A stretch of DNA of 64,000 nt, taken from Pachysolen tannophilus NRRL Y-2460. Taxonomy: Eukaryota; Ascomycota; Pichiomycetes; Alaninales; Pachysolenaceae. This document shows, one piece after another, positions 49,090-59,432 of the stretch. Below the pieces are notes generated by a model, which made no database searches, was not told where the DNA came from, and saw nothing but the letters and a program-made list of their open reading frames with translations. A program made the translations under genes and the position numbers. The stretch covers positions 439,944 through 503,943 of the forward strand of contig KV454018.1 of assembly GCA_001661245.1 (NCBI GenBank). The letters run 5' to 3'. Within the stretch, counting starts at the first letter, position 1, and each line of letters begins with the position of its first letter.

Positions 49090-50886
49090 TTAAGGCAACA
49101 AGACATTCAAGATTTCAACTAAATGATCACATTCTTCGCTGAACTTAACTTTTTCAAGACCAACACATTGATATCTAACTCTAACATTACCGTTATAATT
49201 ATCTTGTCTTGCTCTAATTCTGAAATTAAATTCATTCATTTGTAATTTCTGGAAAAAAGTAGCAGAATCACCATTATTTTCCATAATTTCATTTGCTGTT
49301 GTACCATCCAATAATGATTCGACTTCATTATTGAACAAAGTTAACCAAAGTTGACCACTGTGATCGATAACGCTTATAGTTAATATATAACGATAATTTG
49401 GAGTTTCAAAACTCTTGTCACATTTTTCACATCTCCATGATCCATCTGGTTGTTCCAAGACTTTCCTATTACAACCTTCAGTTGAGCAAGCAGGATAACA
49501 AAAATTTTCTGTTCTTATGAAATTTATTGAAGCTTTTATTGAAAAATAATCCAGTTTATCATTCATACCAAGATTTTCATTTTGTGCCTCCAATATAGTT
49601 TTCCTTTCATTTAAATTGATACCACCTGCAGAACTCATAGTTTCTACTTTCAAAGATTTGAATTGTTCATGAATACCTTGTTTATCATACCATCCTTTTA
49701 ATTGAAAAGCTTCAGGAATATCAGGGTTTGATACAATAGTAGCTGAAGGTGTTAATGATAAACTTCTTCCACCAAAATCTTGTACTTTTGCACCCTTGAT
49801 GACAACAATTGAGCCTTCATTTAAATTGAAATCTATAGCACTTTTATTCCATAATCCTACAGTAATTGCAAAATGTGATTCATCAACAATTACAATATCT
49901 CTTCTATCGAATGGTCTACCAGTGGATTTAGCTACAATTTGGAAAGCTGGATTAACTTCTTTCAAGACACCAACAACATCGATCACAGCATTAGCTTCCA
50001 AATCTTGAATTTTATTAAGTTTTACAAAATTAAAATTTAATTTTGGTACATCTGCAGCATCTTCACATTCTTCAATTTCTGTATCTCTATCCAAAGATAA
50101 TTCATATGGATGACTCAAGTTTGAGAATTGAGGTTTTGCTTGTTGGATTCTTGCCTTTGATATATAATAAACTTTTCCTTCTTGTAATAAATCATAAAAT
50201 TTATCTGCAATATCATTAAAAGCAGTTGCTCTAATCTCATTTGTTTCGTCTAATAAATTAACATTAAACAATTTACCTTCCCCCTTTTGATTCGACCAAG
50301 TTCTCATATCGGATTTGTAAGAAACTCTTGCTTTTATAGTCCAATTATTTTGATAAGGAGAAAGCTGATCAATTGCATATATGTTGGCACGGCTTTCAGG
50401 TCTTTTCTGAACTGGTACCTGTTGTTGTTGTACAGATTGTACAGGTAACAGTGGTTTTGATTGATCATCAACCCCTTCTCCAACAAAAAAATCTTCTTCT
50501 GGATGTTCATTAAAGTAATCATCTATATTAGTAGTACTTCCTTGACCATATCTTGGAGCTGTTGGTTGTACAACTTTTAATTCACTAATAATCAATACTC
50601 TCTTATTATTACTCATTTTTTCAGAATCATAATCCAATAAAGTAACTATCGATGACTTCTTCAAACCTTGCAGTTCAGCAGCATCAACAAATTCCGGCCT
50701 AATCACACCATGAACAGTATAAGACCCATCCGATATAATCAATCTTAATCTTTTACCTTGATCATTAGGTACTTGCTTAATATTAGTAACTTGAAGTGTA
50801 ACCGGATGATTCTCCAGAAATGGCTTTGATTTACTAAAAATAGTATGCAAAACCTTATCATCAATTGCAACAGGAGCAGCCATCAT
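49090..50886 (-). CDS. RFA1: RFA1, largest subunit of replication protein A
   Basis: The product is 598 residues, starting at the first of two tandem ATGs. An N-terminal OB fold (about 5-110) is followed by DBD-A and DBD-B (SPYQNNWTIKARVSYK at about 176; RDIVIVDESHFAITVGLWNK at about 329). DBD-C has an intact zinc site Cys467-x4-Cys472-x13-Cys486-x2-Cys489. RPA binds single-stranded DNA in replication, repair and recombination. A perfect MluI cell-cycle box lies 106 bp upstream. Codon 445 is CTG in NDK-x-DYFSIKA, where the family has a small residue or Pro, so Ser is more natural than Leu. Confidence 0.98.
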   Translation of the reverse strand: MMAAPVAIDDKVLHTIFSKSKPFLENHPVTLQVTNIKQVPNDQGKRLRLIISDGSYTVHGVIRPEFVDAAELQGLKKSSIVTLLDYDSEKMSNNKRVLIISELKVVQPTAPRYGQGSTTNIDDYFNEHPEEDFFVGEGVDDQSKPLLPVQSVQQQQVPVQKRPESRANIYAIDQLSPYQNNWTIKARVSYKSDMRTWSNQKGEGKLFNVNLLDETNEIRATAFNDIADKFYDLLQEGKVYYISKARIQQAKPQFSNLSHPYELSLDRDTEIEECEDAADVPKLNFNFVKLNKIQDLEANAVIDVVGVLKEVNPAFQIVAKSTGRPFDRRDIVIVDESHFAITVGLWNKSAIDFNLNEGSIVVIKGAKVQDFGGRSLSLTPSATIVSNPDIPEAFQLKGWYDKQGIHEQFKSLKVETMSSAGGINLNERKTILEAQNENLGMNDKLDYFSIKASINFIRTENFCYPACSTEGCNRKVLEQPDGSWRCEKCDKSFETPNYRYILTISVIDHSGQLWLTLFNNEVESLLDGTTANEIMENNGDSATFFQKLQMNEFNFRIRARQDNYNGNVRVRYQCVGLEKVKFSEECDHLVEILNVLLP

Positions 50887-50991
50887 GAACTTTTAATCCA
50901 ATTAACTAGATCCAACTTCAATAAACAGATATATTAATATATATTAATATATATATATATAATTATATAATTGGTTTATGATCAGGTTGTG

Positions 50992-50997
50992 ACGCGT
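50992..50997. promoter_or_regulatory. MluI cell-cycle box upstream of RFA1
   Basis: Perfect ACGCGT in TGACGCGTAA, 106 bp before the start codon. S. cerevisiae RFA genes are classic MBF targets, so this is a well-supported regulatory site. Confidence 0.75.
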
Positions 50998-51046
50998 AAA
51001 ATTTAAGAAAAATAAATAGAAAAAAAAAAAAATTTGGTCGCCACTG

Positions 51047-51073
51047 TGCGCATTTTAATTGCGCACTTGCGCA
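51047..51073. repeat. Three TGCGCA motifs in 27 bp
   Basis: Copies at 51047, 51060 and 51068, each a 6-bp palindrome, in the RFA1/RPN14 promoter. The same motif clusters again at 58646-58704. Confidence 0.7.
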
Positions 51074-51406
51074 TAAGAATTAAGAAAAAAGTGCAACCTT
51101 TTATACGTATTTAAATCGCTATTATATTTTACACGCGCACGCAGGTTCTGTATTATAAGCGTATGCAATAACCTAAACAATTTGTAAGATAAGTGCGGGC
51201 TAAAGTGACAAAAACGACACAAAAAGACAAAAGAGACACAAGTGACACAAGCGACACAATAAAAGACAGAGGAGACAGAAGAGTGACAGAAGAGAGGACA
51301 GGCGGAACCACATAGGTGGAGTGGAAGGCGAGAAGAGAAGACAATAGATCAAGAAAGAGAGATTTAAAAAAGATAGATTGGATGAACTTGAAAATTAAGG
51401 ACGGAA

Positions 51407-52728
51407 ATGGAGAAGAAAATGGAGAGGAGTATGTGGAGGGTCCAGATGGATGTGGTGTCTATTCAATGTTCCTTTGCTGAAGTGATTAATGATGTATTAG
51501 TTGGTAAAGAAGTTCAGGATAAGTTTTGGATAAAAGTCAATGAGAATAGAGGTTATATATTTGTTGAAACTGCCGATGATGATGATGGACAACTAAGATT
51601 TAGAGAAGAAGGTAATAGTGGTACTATTTTTCGCAAAATATCTGATCGAGAGTATGAGTTGACTCGTGATAAAGTTATCTATCGTTTAAAAATTCCTTTT
51701 AGAATTTTCAGTGATGCAAAAATTTTACAAAATATCAATACTTTTGATATTTCATCTCATTGTGGATTTTATTGTATTGGTAATAATAATGGTAAGATTA
51801 TTATTGGAACAATATCGGATAAAAATTCAATATTAAAAATTTTCCAAAATTGTCATTTTGATCTTGATGTGATCAAAATTCAAATTTTCCCGTCAGATAA
51901 GGTTTTATTATCTGCTGGTTTGGATTACACCATCAAGATATGGTCGATATTAGATGGATCAAATCCAAGGTGTTTTAAAGGTCATACAGATAGAATAACA
52001 GATTTAAAATTGATTGGTAAAACTGGAAGGAATTTTGTTAGTAGTTCGTTAGATGGAACTTTGAAACTTTGGGAAACTGGATCTGGTAATTGCATAATAA
52101 CTTTACGTAGAAGATTAACAGAAATTGATGGAATAAATTGTCTTTACTATATTGAATCTTCAAATTATCCAAGGTTAAAAAAAAAATTGATAAAGGAGAG
52201 GAAAATTTGGAATTTGAAACTGAAAATAAATTAATCTTGTCTGGACATTGTTCAGGAATAATTGCATTGTGGGATTTGGGAAATCATATAAAGCTAAAAG
52301 AATTCACCATTGATAGTGATAAGAATGGAAAAAATCAAGTTAAAACTATAGTTTGTATTAAAGAACAATACATTATAGCAGGTTTCGAAGATGGGAATTT
52401 AAGAATTTTTGATTTTGAAAAACAAATTTTAATTAAAGATTTTTTGTTTAGCAATTCAATCAACTCCATTGAACTAGTGAAAGATAACAGCGCTATTATA
52501 GTAGCAATTGAAGGCATAGAAACATTATTTGAATTTGATGTTAATGATTTAATCAATAACACTTATGCTATTACAATCAATAACAACAACTCCAAGGAAC
52601 TTCATATCAAGCCTAAAACTTACCTAGTTGGTCTAGATAACCATATAAACACAATAAAGGCAACAACAAGTGGATCCAAGCTCTTTGTCGGTGCTAAATA
52701 TGGAGAATTCGTTGAATATGATGTTTAA
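51407..52728 (+). CDS. RPN14: RPN14, WD40 proteasome-assembly chaperone, split by a one-base slip
   Basis: Two overlapping frames (51407-52234 and 52207-52728) make one WD40 protein of about 440 residues (S. cerevisiae 417). FPSDKVLLSAGLDYTIKIWS and SSSLDGTLKLWETGSGNCI are WD blades. The second frame's NLEFETENKLILSGHCSGII continues the Rpn14 pattern. The frames meet at a run of ten A (52177-52186); an eleventh A would join them. Rpn14 binds the Rpt6 ATPase C terminus during assembly of the 19S proteasome base. The start could also be Met14 at 51446, which fits the family's N terminus (MDVVSIQCSFAEVIND) better. It is divergent from RFA1. Confidence 0.85.
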
Positions 52729-52890
52729 ACTATGTGAAAAATCGAGGTCGTTTACAGAATATTAATATTTTGGGGTAAGTAGTTATTTCAAAAAGTTGGT
52801 GATGTATTTTAATAAATAATAAATAGATATTGAAGAACTTGAAATTGCAATTTAAAAGTAGATAGAGTAAATGATAGTAGGATTGGAAAA

Positions 52891-53847
52891 ATGACAACAG
52901 ATAAGAAGGCTGAACCTATAAGCACAGCATCAGAAGCACTTTCGATGTTTTTTGATGAGGATTTTTCTCCGCATGCTTATTTGGATGCATTATTCACATC
53001 GACTTTATCAGCAGGTCCAAATACACCGAGGTTATCAAAGACAAAGCTAACTTCAGTCAATTCTTTACAATCATTACAATCAAAATGTTCAAACTTATTA
53101 GCCCACTTGGACTACTATACAAATGAGTTGACTAAAGATTTGGAGCTGAAAATAAGGTATTTGCATTCGTCATCGTCAATTATATCTTATTCATATGATA
53201 ATAATAATTATAATAATAATAGTAATAATAATAGTAATAGTAATGACGAAAATGGAATAGATAAAGACCTTTATGTGAATAATGGTACTACAAGGTTAGA
53301 AAATTATATTGATAATCTATCCAACGCTATACATACATTATACGATGATGTTAATATGGTAAATTCACAGATTAGTGAATTGGAATATAACCGTGACGAA
53401 TCTAATTCTGATCGTCTGATCTTGATAAAACTTTCGAAATTAAAGAAAATTAAGATTAAAATGTTATCAATTTTGAACATTTTTGAAACAGCTAAGGCAA
53501 TAACAACAACTTCGTTGGAAGATGATGGTGATAATGATAATGTTACAGATTTGGATAAGAAAATTGCTCCTACAACGGGAGATAACAATTTTAAAAAAAA
53601 TTCTGAAATTGTTTCTATAAATTTAGACGTTTTCACAAATTCTTTACTGATTTTAGAAGATACAATAATTGATGAACTAAATAAATCTGTTCAAACCCAA
53701 ACACGTAATGATGGAATTATAAGGAAAATTGAGTCTTTGATTGAATTATTACCATTGTTTAAAAACTTGGGTAAATTTTATATCAGTTATAATTCTTTTG
53801 TAAGTAGATTAAATGATCAAAAGGAAAGTTATTTAAACAAATTTTAA
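52891..53847 (+). CDS. COG7: COG7, Golgi COG complex subunit
   Basis: The product is 318 residues. The N-terminal EALSMFFDEDFSPHAYLDAL followed by LLAHLDYYTNELTKDLELKI matches yeast Cog7 (279 aa) closely. The extra length is a poly-Asn/Ser insert (about 105-120) and other loops. It is mostly coiled coil. Cog7 belongs to lobe B of the conserved oligomeric Golgi complex, and the lobe A subunit COG3 is at the left end of this window. A run of eight A in the coding sequence (53593-53600) is intact here. It is convergent with PMC1. Confidence 0.88.
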   Translation: MTTDKKAEPISTASEALSMFFDEDFSPHAYLDALFTSTLSAGPNTPRLSKTKLTSVNSLQSLQSKCSNLLAHLDYYTNELTKDLELKIRYLHSSSSIISYSYDNNNYNNNSNNNSNSNDENGIDKDLYVNNGTTRLENYIDNLSNAIHTLYDDVNMVNSQISELEYNRDESNSDRLILIKLSKLKKIKIKMLSILNIFETAKAITTTSLEDDGDNDNVTDLDKKIAPTTGDNNFKKNSEIVSINLDVFTNSLLILEDTIIDELNKSVQTQTRNDGIIRKIESLIELLPLFKNLGKFYISYNSFVSRLNDQKESYLNKF

Positions 53848-54226
53848 TGGAAAAGTTATTTCTTACCAAGCAAAACAAAACAATAAATAGATTTCTTCAT
53901 TTTACTTTATATAAATTTGTAGTAATATAAAACTAAAATATATATATATAAAGTCCAAACAATTTATTTCCCTTCTTTGTCCATAAACACCACACAAAAG
54001 ATAATATATAATACGACATCACATTTTTGTACCTAAAACCGATAACAACAACAAAAAACTGAAACGAAAAAATGAAAAACTAAAACGCTAATAAATGATC
54101 AAATATCGTCCAAAATGACTGTACAAATAGATATTTAAAAATACAGAAGAAAAAAAAAGAAAAAAGACAAAATCTTTTTTTAAGCAACAGAAAACTGAAG
54201 ATTCACATGGAACCTAAATTGAAAGG
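53848..54226. other. Convergent intergenic region between COG7 and PMC1
   Basis: 379 bp, AT-rich, with a TA repeat near 53939-53950 and A-runs near 54150. It presumably holds both 3' UTRs. No gene seen. Confidence 0.5.
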
Positions 54227-57200
54227 CTAAACTTCGTCAGAATTATTTGCACCACCTAACTCCTTTGAAGGTCTATGCCATCCAGCAACAGCACCTCCAA
54301 CCGCAGTAGGAACCATGGCTAATGCAGAGATAGCAGAAAGTGTAGATTGCTGTCCATCATTGTTCGTCAAAGTTGATGCATTACTACTATAATTTGAATT
54401 TGAACGTGATACTCTCCAGTCGTGATACATCTTGATTGGATTATGGGTTGGAGAATTTTCTGATTTTAGTTGTATAATCTCCTCCTTGGCTTTTCTGAAA
54501 GGTGGTATGGCTTCGTATAAAGGTGATAATTCTAAGTCATCTTCCGGGTACGGATTTTTTGGTCTTCTTTGGTTTCTTAAAAATCTAAATGTACCCAAAT
54601 AAACCAAAATTCTATAAAGTCTTGTTGGGAATACTCTGACTACCCACTTATCTGGAATAATACGAATTATCCAACCAGCTGGAAACGAAACTAAACCACA
54701 AATAATAGCAGTACCCCACATAGCTCCTGTTTGTCTTGCTATAGAAAAGGCAGCACCACCAACAAACATTATAAGAATTTGAAATCCACCAATAATTGCA
54801 GCAATACCAACAAAATACCAGTTTCTGAAAACATGCTGTGAAAAATCAAGGTTATCTCTATTAAGTCTTTGCTTTACTGTTTCCAAGCCATCACCTTCAT
54901 CCAATTTTCTAGAAACAAAAAGAGCAAAAAATTGTAACCAAACAAATGCATTGAATGTCATTGCAGATAATTGAGTTGATTGGTGGTCATTAATATCTTT
55001 TGTACCAAAGAAAATTTGAGCTCCTGCAAAATGTAATACAAAAGTGATCACCAATTGAACCATTGATTGTCCCATTATCATTTTCCACATTGCAACTGAA
55101 ATCAATGGTTGTGATCTACCAGCTGGGGTTCTATTTAACATACTGTCATCTGGTTTATCAGTAGCCAATGCCAATGCAGCTAATGTATCCATGATCAAAT
55201 TAACCCATAATAACTGAACTGCTGTCAAGACAGAAGATCCACTAGATGAAGCAACAGCAGACACAAAAGTTAACACAACTGCAGTTACATTTACAGTCAA
55301 TTGAAATTGGATGAACTTCTTGATCGAAGCAGCTACAGTTCGACCCCATTTAATAGCATCAACAATTGATTTAAAATCATCAGTCATCAATATAATATCT
55401 GAAGCTTCTCTAGCAACTTCTGTTCCTGAGATACCCATTGAAAATCCAACATCTGCCAACTTTAAAGCAGGTGCATCATTTGTTCCATCACCGGTTACTG
55501 CTACAACTTCCCCCATATCTCTTAAAGTTTTGACTAAAATTCTTTTATCTTCTGGAGAAGACCTTGCCAATACTTTTAATTGAGGAACAATATTATCTCT
55601 TTCAGTTTGTGAAAGTTTTCTAAATACTGGGCCTTCCATACAAGCTTTTGGATTATCTAAATCTTCTTCCTGTAAAATATTACAAGCAAATGAAATTGCC
55701 TTTGCAGTTGTTATATTATCACCAGTAACCATTCTTACAACTACACCTGCTCTTTGACATTGTTCAACTGCTCCTGGAACTCCTGGTCTTAAAGGATCTT
55801 GAATTCCAACTAATGAATCCATAACCAACCCAGCTGATGAACCTTCAATTTTTAAAGCACTATCACTACTACCATCATTAATTTTAAGATGGTTATCAAT
55901 TTCAATAGGTTGACCAAATAATTTATCAGGATCGGCTTCTTCAGGATTATCATCAATCAATTCTTGTGGAGGCCAAGATTTCAATCCAATAAAATCCTTA
56001 TGAGCCATTAAAATTGTCCTTAAAGCATCTTTAGCAAATTCTTCAATTTTACTATTCACAAAAGTTTGTGATGATTGATTTAATTTAAGAACTTGAGATC
56101 CATCATCAGACATTCTAGAATCACATCTAGAGAAAACAATTTCTGATGCACCTTTAACATAAAATCGATAACCATTTTCAACTTTAAGTACAATCCCACC
56201 CCATTTTCTACTACTTTCAAATGGAATCAACTGTACAATTTTTGATTTATAACCATCTCTTAGATCATCTAAAGATTGAGATTCAAATGTTTGAAATGAA
56301 TCTTGTAACATAATCAACAATGCTGTTTCAGTTTTACTACCAACAAATGGTTCAGATAATTGTGGAGATACTTGTTTTTTAGTTTTTTTTAAAGAATACC
56401 AATGTGCTCTTACTGGAGGATTTAAAATATCATCAGCTTCTATATCTACTTCTTCAAGTTGTTTATTTGGGAAAGCTGAAGAATTTAATGAAATATTTTC
56501 AACAATTAATTTTTTCAAATTTCCACCTAATTGATGATCATCAATAATATCAATAGAACTTTCCAATTTAGAATTAACTGTATCATCAAATTCCAAATTT
56601 CCAAATAAACCTTTAACTACTCTCATTCTGTTTAAAGTTAATGTACCTGTTTTATCGGAACAAACTGCTGTAGCACCTCCCATTGTTTCACATGATCTTA
56701 AGACTCTAACCAAGTTACCATCTTTCATCATTCTTGTAGTAGCAAATGCCAATGCTAATGTTACAGCTAATGGTAAACCTTCAGGTACAGCAACCACAAC
56801 TATTGTTATTGCTGTTATTACTATATTTAAAAACTTTGTACCCTTTTCAGTTGGTGCCAAATCATAATATGAATGACCTTTTGGTAATAAACACAAGAAT
56901 CTTATGAAAAGTACAATAAATAATAGCAGAGCAGCTAATAATCCAAATTTCAGAATACCATCAGCTAATGCGGTTAATCTTGCTTGTAAAGGAGTTTCTT
57001 CAGGTTCAACTTTTAAAGATATTAAAGTTCTTCCATGAATTGAATTTGGACCAATTGCAGTGACAACAGCTTTACCAACACCTGATAATAATTTTGAACC
57101 TGAAATTAACATTGGATCTGGAACATTTTTAAAACCAATATCTTCATCATTTGAAAAATTTTCTTCATATAATCTTAAAGCCAAATCTGCAGATAATTTT

Positions 57201-57979
57201 TTAATAGTATTAGTTTCACCTGTTAACAGAGATTCATCACATTCACAACTTCCAGAAACTAATATACAATCTGCGGGTACTATATCACCAGTTTCAAGTC
57301 CCAATATATCTCCAACTACTAAATCATAAATTGATATTACTTCTTTCACTCCACTTCTATAAACAATAATATCTCTATCATCTTTTTTAGAATTAAGTTT
57401 TGTAAATTGTTTTTCCTTTTGATAATCATTTACTGCACCTACAACAACAACAATTAATATTGCAACTATAATCGCCACACCTTCAACCCATTCAACTTTT
57501 GGTTGTGGATTACCTTCATCATCATATTCAACTGGTTGACCAAAAGTTTCATATAAACCTAATGCCAATGAAACAATGGCGGCTATTGATAACATAATCA
57601 ATACTTTATCTTGTAATGCTTCCCATGCTAATTTGAAAAAAGATTTTGGTGGTCTTGAAGGTAATCTATTTTCACCATAAATTTTTTGCCTCACCACTTT
57701 ATCTGGAAGATCTTTATCTAATCCATTTTCAAAATCAGTATTAAATTCATGTTTAATTCTTTCTATTCCTCCAATCTCTTTTAATTTTAATATCGATTTT
57801 GGATCATGCAAATCTGTTAATTCTTCTGTTGTTAAATTGAACCCATTAGTCAACTCGTGTGATCTTGATCCTGAATCTAATCCCGATCCTGATCCCGATC
57901 CTGATCCGGTTGTTGTTATTGTTCTTGTTCTTGTAGAATCCAACCTTATAGGATTTCCTGAACTTTTCATCATTATCAA
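54227..57979 (-). CDS. PMC1: PMC1, vacuolar P-type Ca2+-ATPase
   Basis: The product is 1250 residues, a type IIB calcium pump. The N terminus has a Gly/Ser dipeptide run (26-38). Two helices (about 118-145 and 165-185) precede the actuator domain with LLTGETN at 251-257. PEGLP at 399-403 is in helix 4. Phosphorylated Asp442 is in SDKTGTLT, KWGGIVLKVENGYRFYVKGA contributes the nucleotide site, TGDGTNDAPALK is the hinge, and six more helices follow. Pmc1 pumps Ca2+ into the vacuole. In S. cerevisiae it is induced by calcineurin/Crz1; GTGGCGC at 58215-58221, about 240 bp upstream, resembles a Crz1 site. No calmodulin-binding helix is evident to me. Confidence 0.95.
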   Translation of the reverse strand: MIMMKSSGNPIRLDSTRTRTITTTGSGSGSGSGLDSGSRSHELTNGFNLTTEELTDLHDPKSILKLKEIGGIERIKHEFNTDFENGLDKDLPDKVVRQKIYGENRLPSRPPKSFFKLAWEALQDKVLIMLSIAAIVSLALGLYETFGQPVEYDDEGNPQPKVEWVEGVAIIVAILIVVVVGAVNDYQKEKQFTKLNSKKDDRDIIVYRSGVKEVISIYDLVVGDILGLETGDIVPADCILVSGSCECDESLLTGETNTIKKLSADLALRLYEENFSNDEDIGFKNVPDPMLISGSKLLSGVGKAVVTAIGPNSIHGRTLISLKVEPEETPLQARLTALADGILKFGLLAALLLFIVLFIRFLCLLPKGHSYYDLAPTEKGTKFLNIVITAITIVVVAVPEGLPLAVTLALAFATTRMMKDGNLVRVLRSCETMGGATAVCSDKTGTLTLNRMRVVKGLFGNLEFDDTVNSKLESSIDIIDDHQLGGNLKKLIVENISLNSSAFPNKQLEEVDIEADDILNPPVRAHWYSLKKTKKQVSPQLSEPFVGSKTETALLIMLQDSFQTFESQSLDDLRDGYKSKIVQLIPFESSRKWGGIVLKVENGYRFYVKGASEIVFSRCDSRMSDDGSQVLKLNQSSQTFVNSKIEEFAKDALRTILMAHKDFIGLKSWPPQELIDDNPEEADPDKLFGQPIEIDNHLKINDGSSDSALKIEGSSAGLVMDSLVGIQDPLRPGVPGAVEQCQRAGVVVRMVTGDNITTAKAISFACNILQEEDLDNPKACMEGPVFRKLSQTERDNIVPQLKVLARSSPEDKRILVKTLRDMGEVVAVTGDGTNDAPALKLADVGFSMGISGTEVAREASDIILMTDDFKSIVDAIKWGRTVAASIKKFIQFQLTVNVTAVVLTFVSAVASSSGSSVLTAVQLLWVNLIMDTLAALALATDKPDDSMLNRTPAGRSQPLISVAMWKMIMGQSMVQLVITFVLHFAGAQIFFGTKDINDHQSTQLSAMTFNAFVWLQFFALFVSRKLDEGDGLETVKQRLNRDNLDFSQHVFRNWYFVGIAAIIGGFQILIMFVGGAAFSIARQTGAMWGTAIICGLVSFPAGWIIRIIPDKWVVRVFPTRLYRILVYLGTFRFLRNQRRPKNPYPEDDLELSPLYEAIPPFRKAKEEIIQLKSENSPTHNPIKMYHDWRVSRSNSNYSSNASTLTNNDGQQSTLSAISALAMVPTAVGGAVAGWHRPSKELGGANNSDEV

Positions 57980-58811
57980 GAATTACCAATTTTAAATTAT
58001 ATTATCAAATAATAATAAAATAAAAAAAAAAAAAAAACTAATATTATATGTAGTAGTAGTATATGATCAGATCTACTAACCTTTGCCTCAAATATATGCA
58101 TATAAATATATATATTAATATATTATTAATACATATATATAATATATATAATATATATTAAAATAAAAGTATTAAATTCTTTTATCACAACGTATTTATT
58201 TAATTTATTCACAAGTGGCGCCAATATAATTGCATAATTGAATTTTTTTTTTTTTTGGTTTTTTTCTTGTTTTGTTTGTTTAATCAATTTTTTTTTAAGT
58301 TAATCGCCATTTAGTTTGCTAAGCTGTTTCTTTTTTGTTATTTTTTGCCTATAAAAATCTGTTAAATTAAATTCAAACTCAAATTTAAAATGCAAAAAAA
58401 AACCAAAAAACCAAAAAATCAAAAAAATCAAAAAATTAAAAGTAGAAAAAAGATGGCAGCGTTTTGTTGTATCGAGGCTATGCTCTTTGTGATTTCCTAA
58501 TATGGAACAATTAGTGGTGCACGATAAATAAATATATATATTTTTTTTGTTTTTTTTTTGTTTTTTTTTTTCTTTGCTTAAAATCTTTGCATTTTTTTTT
58601 TTAAGGGTCCCTAATTAAATCTCTCCGTATAACTGTACGGTTTGCTGCGCAATAAAAATTATTGCGCAGCAATTTGTTTGTTTCTTTGTTTGTTTGAGTG
58701 CGCATGCGTTATGCGTACACATGATAAAACCCAAAATTCAGGTTTCAACTAAATAAGGAAGGGCTCAGCTTCTTTTTTCCTTTTCCTTTTTCTTTTTCTT
58801 TTTCTTTTTTT
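57980..58811. other. PMC1 promoter region and UBE2W-like 3' flank
   Basis: 832 bp. TA-rich near PMC1 (58090-58160), then long A and T runs. It contains a possible Crz1-like site (58215), an inverted repeat at 58642-58672, and TGCGCA/ATGCGT motifs up to 58716. No gene seen. Confidence 0.55.
58642..58672. repeat. Perfect 14-bp inverted repeat with 3-nt spacer
   Basis: TTGCTGCGCAATAA, AAA, TTATTGCGCAGCAA. It can form a stable hairpin in RNA or DNA. Each arm carries TGCGCA. It lies 139 bp past the UBE2W-like stop codon on that gene's transcribed side (minus strand runs toward 58812), so it is downstream of it and about 660 bp upstream of PMC1. Confidence 0.9.
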
Positions 58812-59432
58812 TTATACGTTATCGTCATGATAATAAAAACTTGATTTTTTAGGATTTGAAGGAGCATGACTTATATAATTTTCATCATCTGGTGGTCTTT
58901 CATTTCTATCATTATTACATAACATACTATGTATACTTAAAGAAGTAGATAAAATATTTTGAACTGGAGACCATTTATCACCTAATATATCTAAACAAAT
59001 ATGTCCATTTGAATATATATGTGGATGTATAGGTATTTTTGTTATATTATCATCTCTACTTAAAATAAATTGAACTTGTGGACTTTCAAAAGGATATTCA
59101 TCTCCAATTATAAATTGTAATCGATAAATGTCTTCTGGTGAATAAATTGGATTATTTAAAACTTTCATATCTACATAAAGCTTGTTTAATTCACTTGTTT
59201 GGATCAAATGCAAGTCTGTATTATTATTATTTATTATCAAAAAAAAATTTTTTTTTTTTAAGCGCCAAAAATTAGTTAGTATGCGTCTATAATAACAATA
59301 TAAATATACATCATTAATCAATATCATTTAAGGATCTATATTTATATATATTTATATATATATATACATACTTTCAGGTAACTCTTTACCTAAAGCTTTT
59401 ATTTCATTTAAAAGTCTTCTAGTGGCAAACAT
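58812..59432 (-). CDS. UBE2W-type ubiquitin-conjugating enzyme, two exons
   Basis: Exon 1 is 59372-59432, intron 59216-59371 (156 bp, GTATGT, TACTAAC branch, CAG acceptor), exon 2 58812-59215. Spliced it is 465 nt, 154 residues. It starts MFATRRLLNEIKALGKELPE. The UBC fold has IPIHPHIYSNGHICLDIL with catalytic Cys94 and HPH in place of the usual HPN. After SMLCNNDRNERPPDDENYI comes the C-terminal tail NPKKSSFYYHDDNV. The HPH triad and the K-K-aromatic-YHDD tail are diagnostic of UBE2W (151 aa in human), which ubiquitinates protein N termini rather than lysines. As far as I know S. cerevisiae has no orthologue. The intron carries A12 and T9 runs, so any unspliced reading is nonsense upstream. 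Confidence 0.93.

Larger units (their letters stand above)
50887..51406. other. Divergent promoter region of RFA1 and RPN14
   Basis: 520 bp with a TA-repeat patch near RFA1, an ACGCGT box, three TGCGCA motifs within 27 bp and a GACACAA/GACA-repetitive purine-rich tract (about 51210-51300) before RPN14. I see no consensus Rpn4 (PACE) site. Confidence 0.6.
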
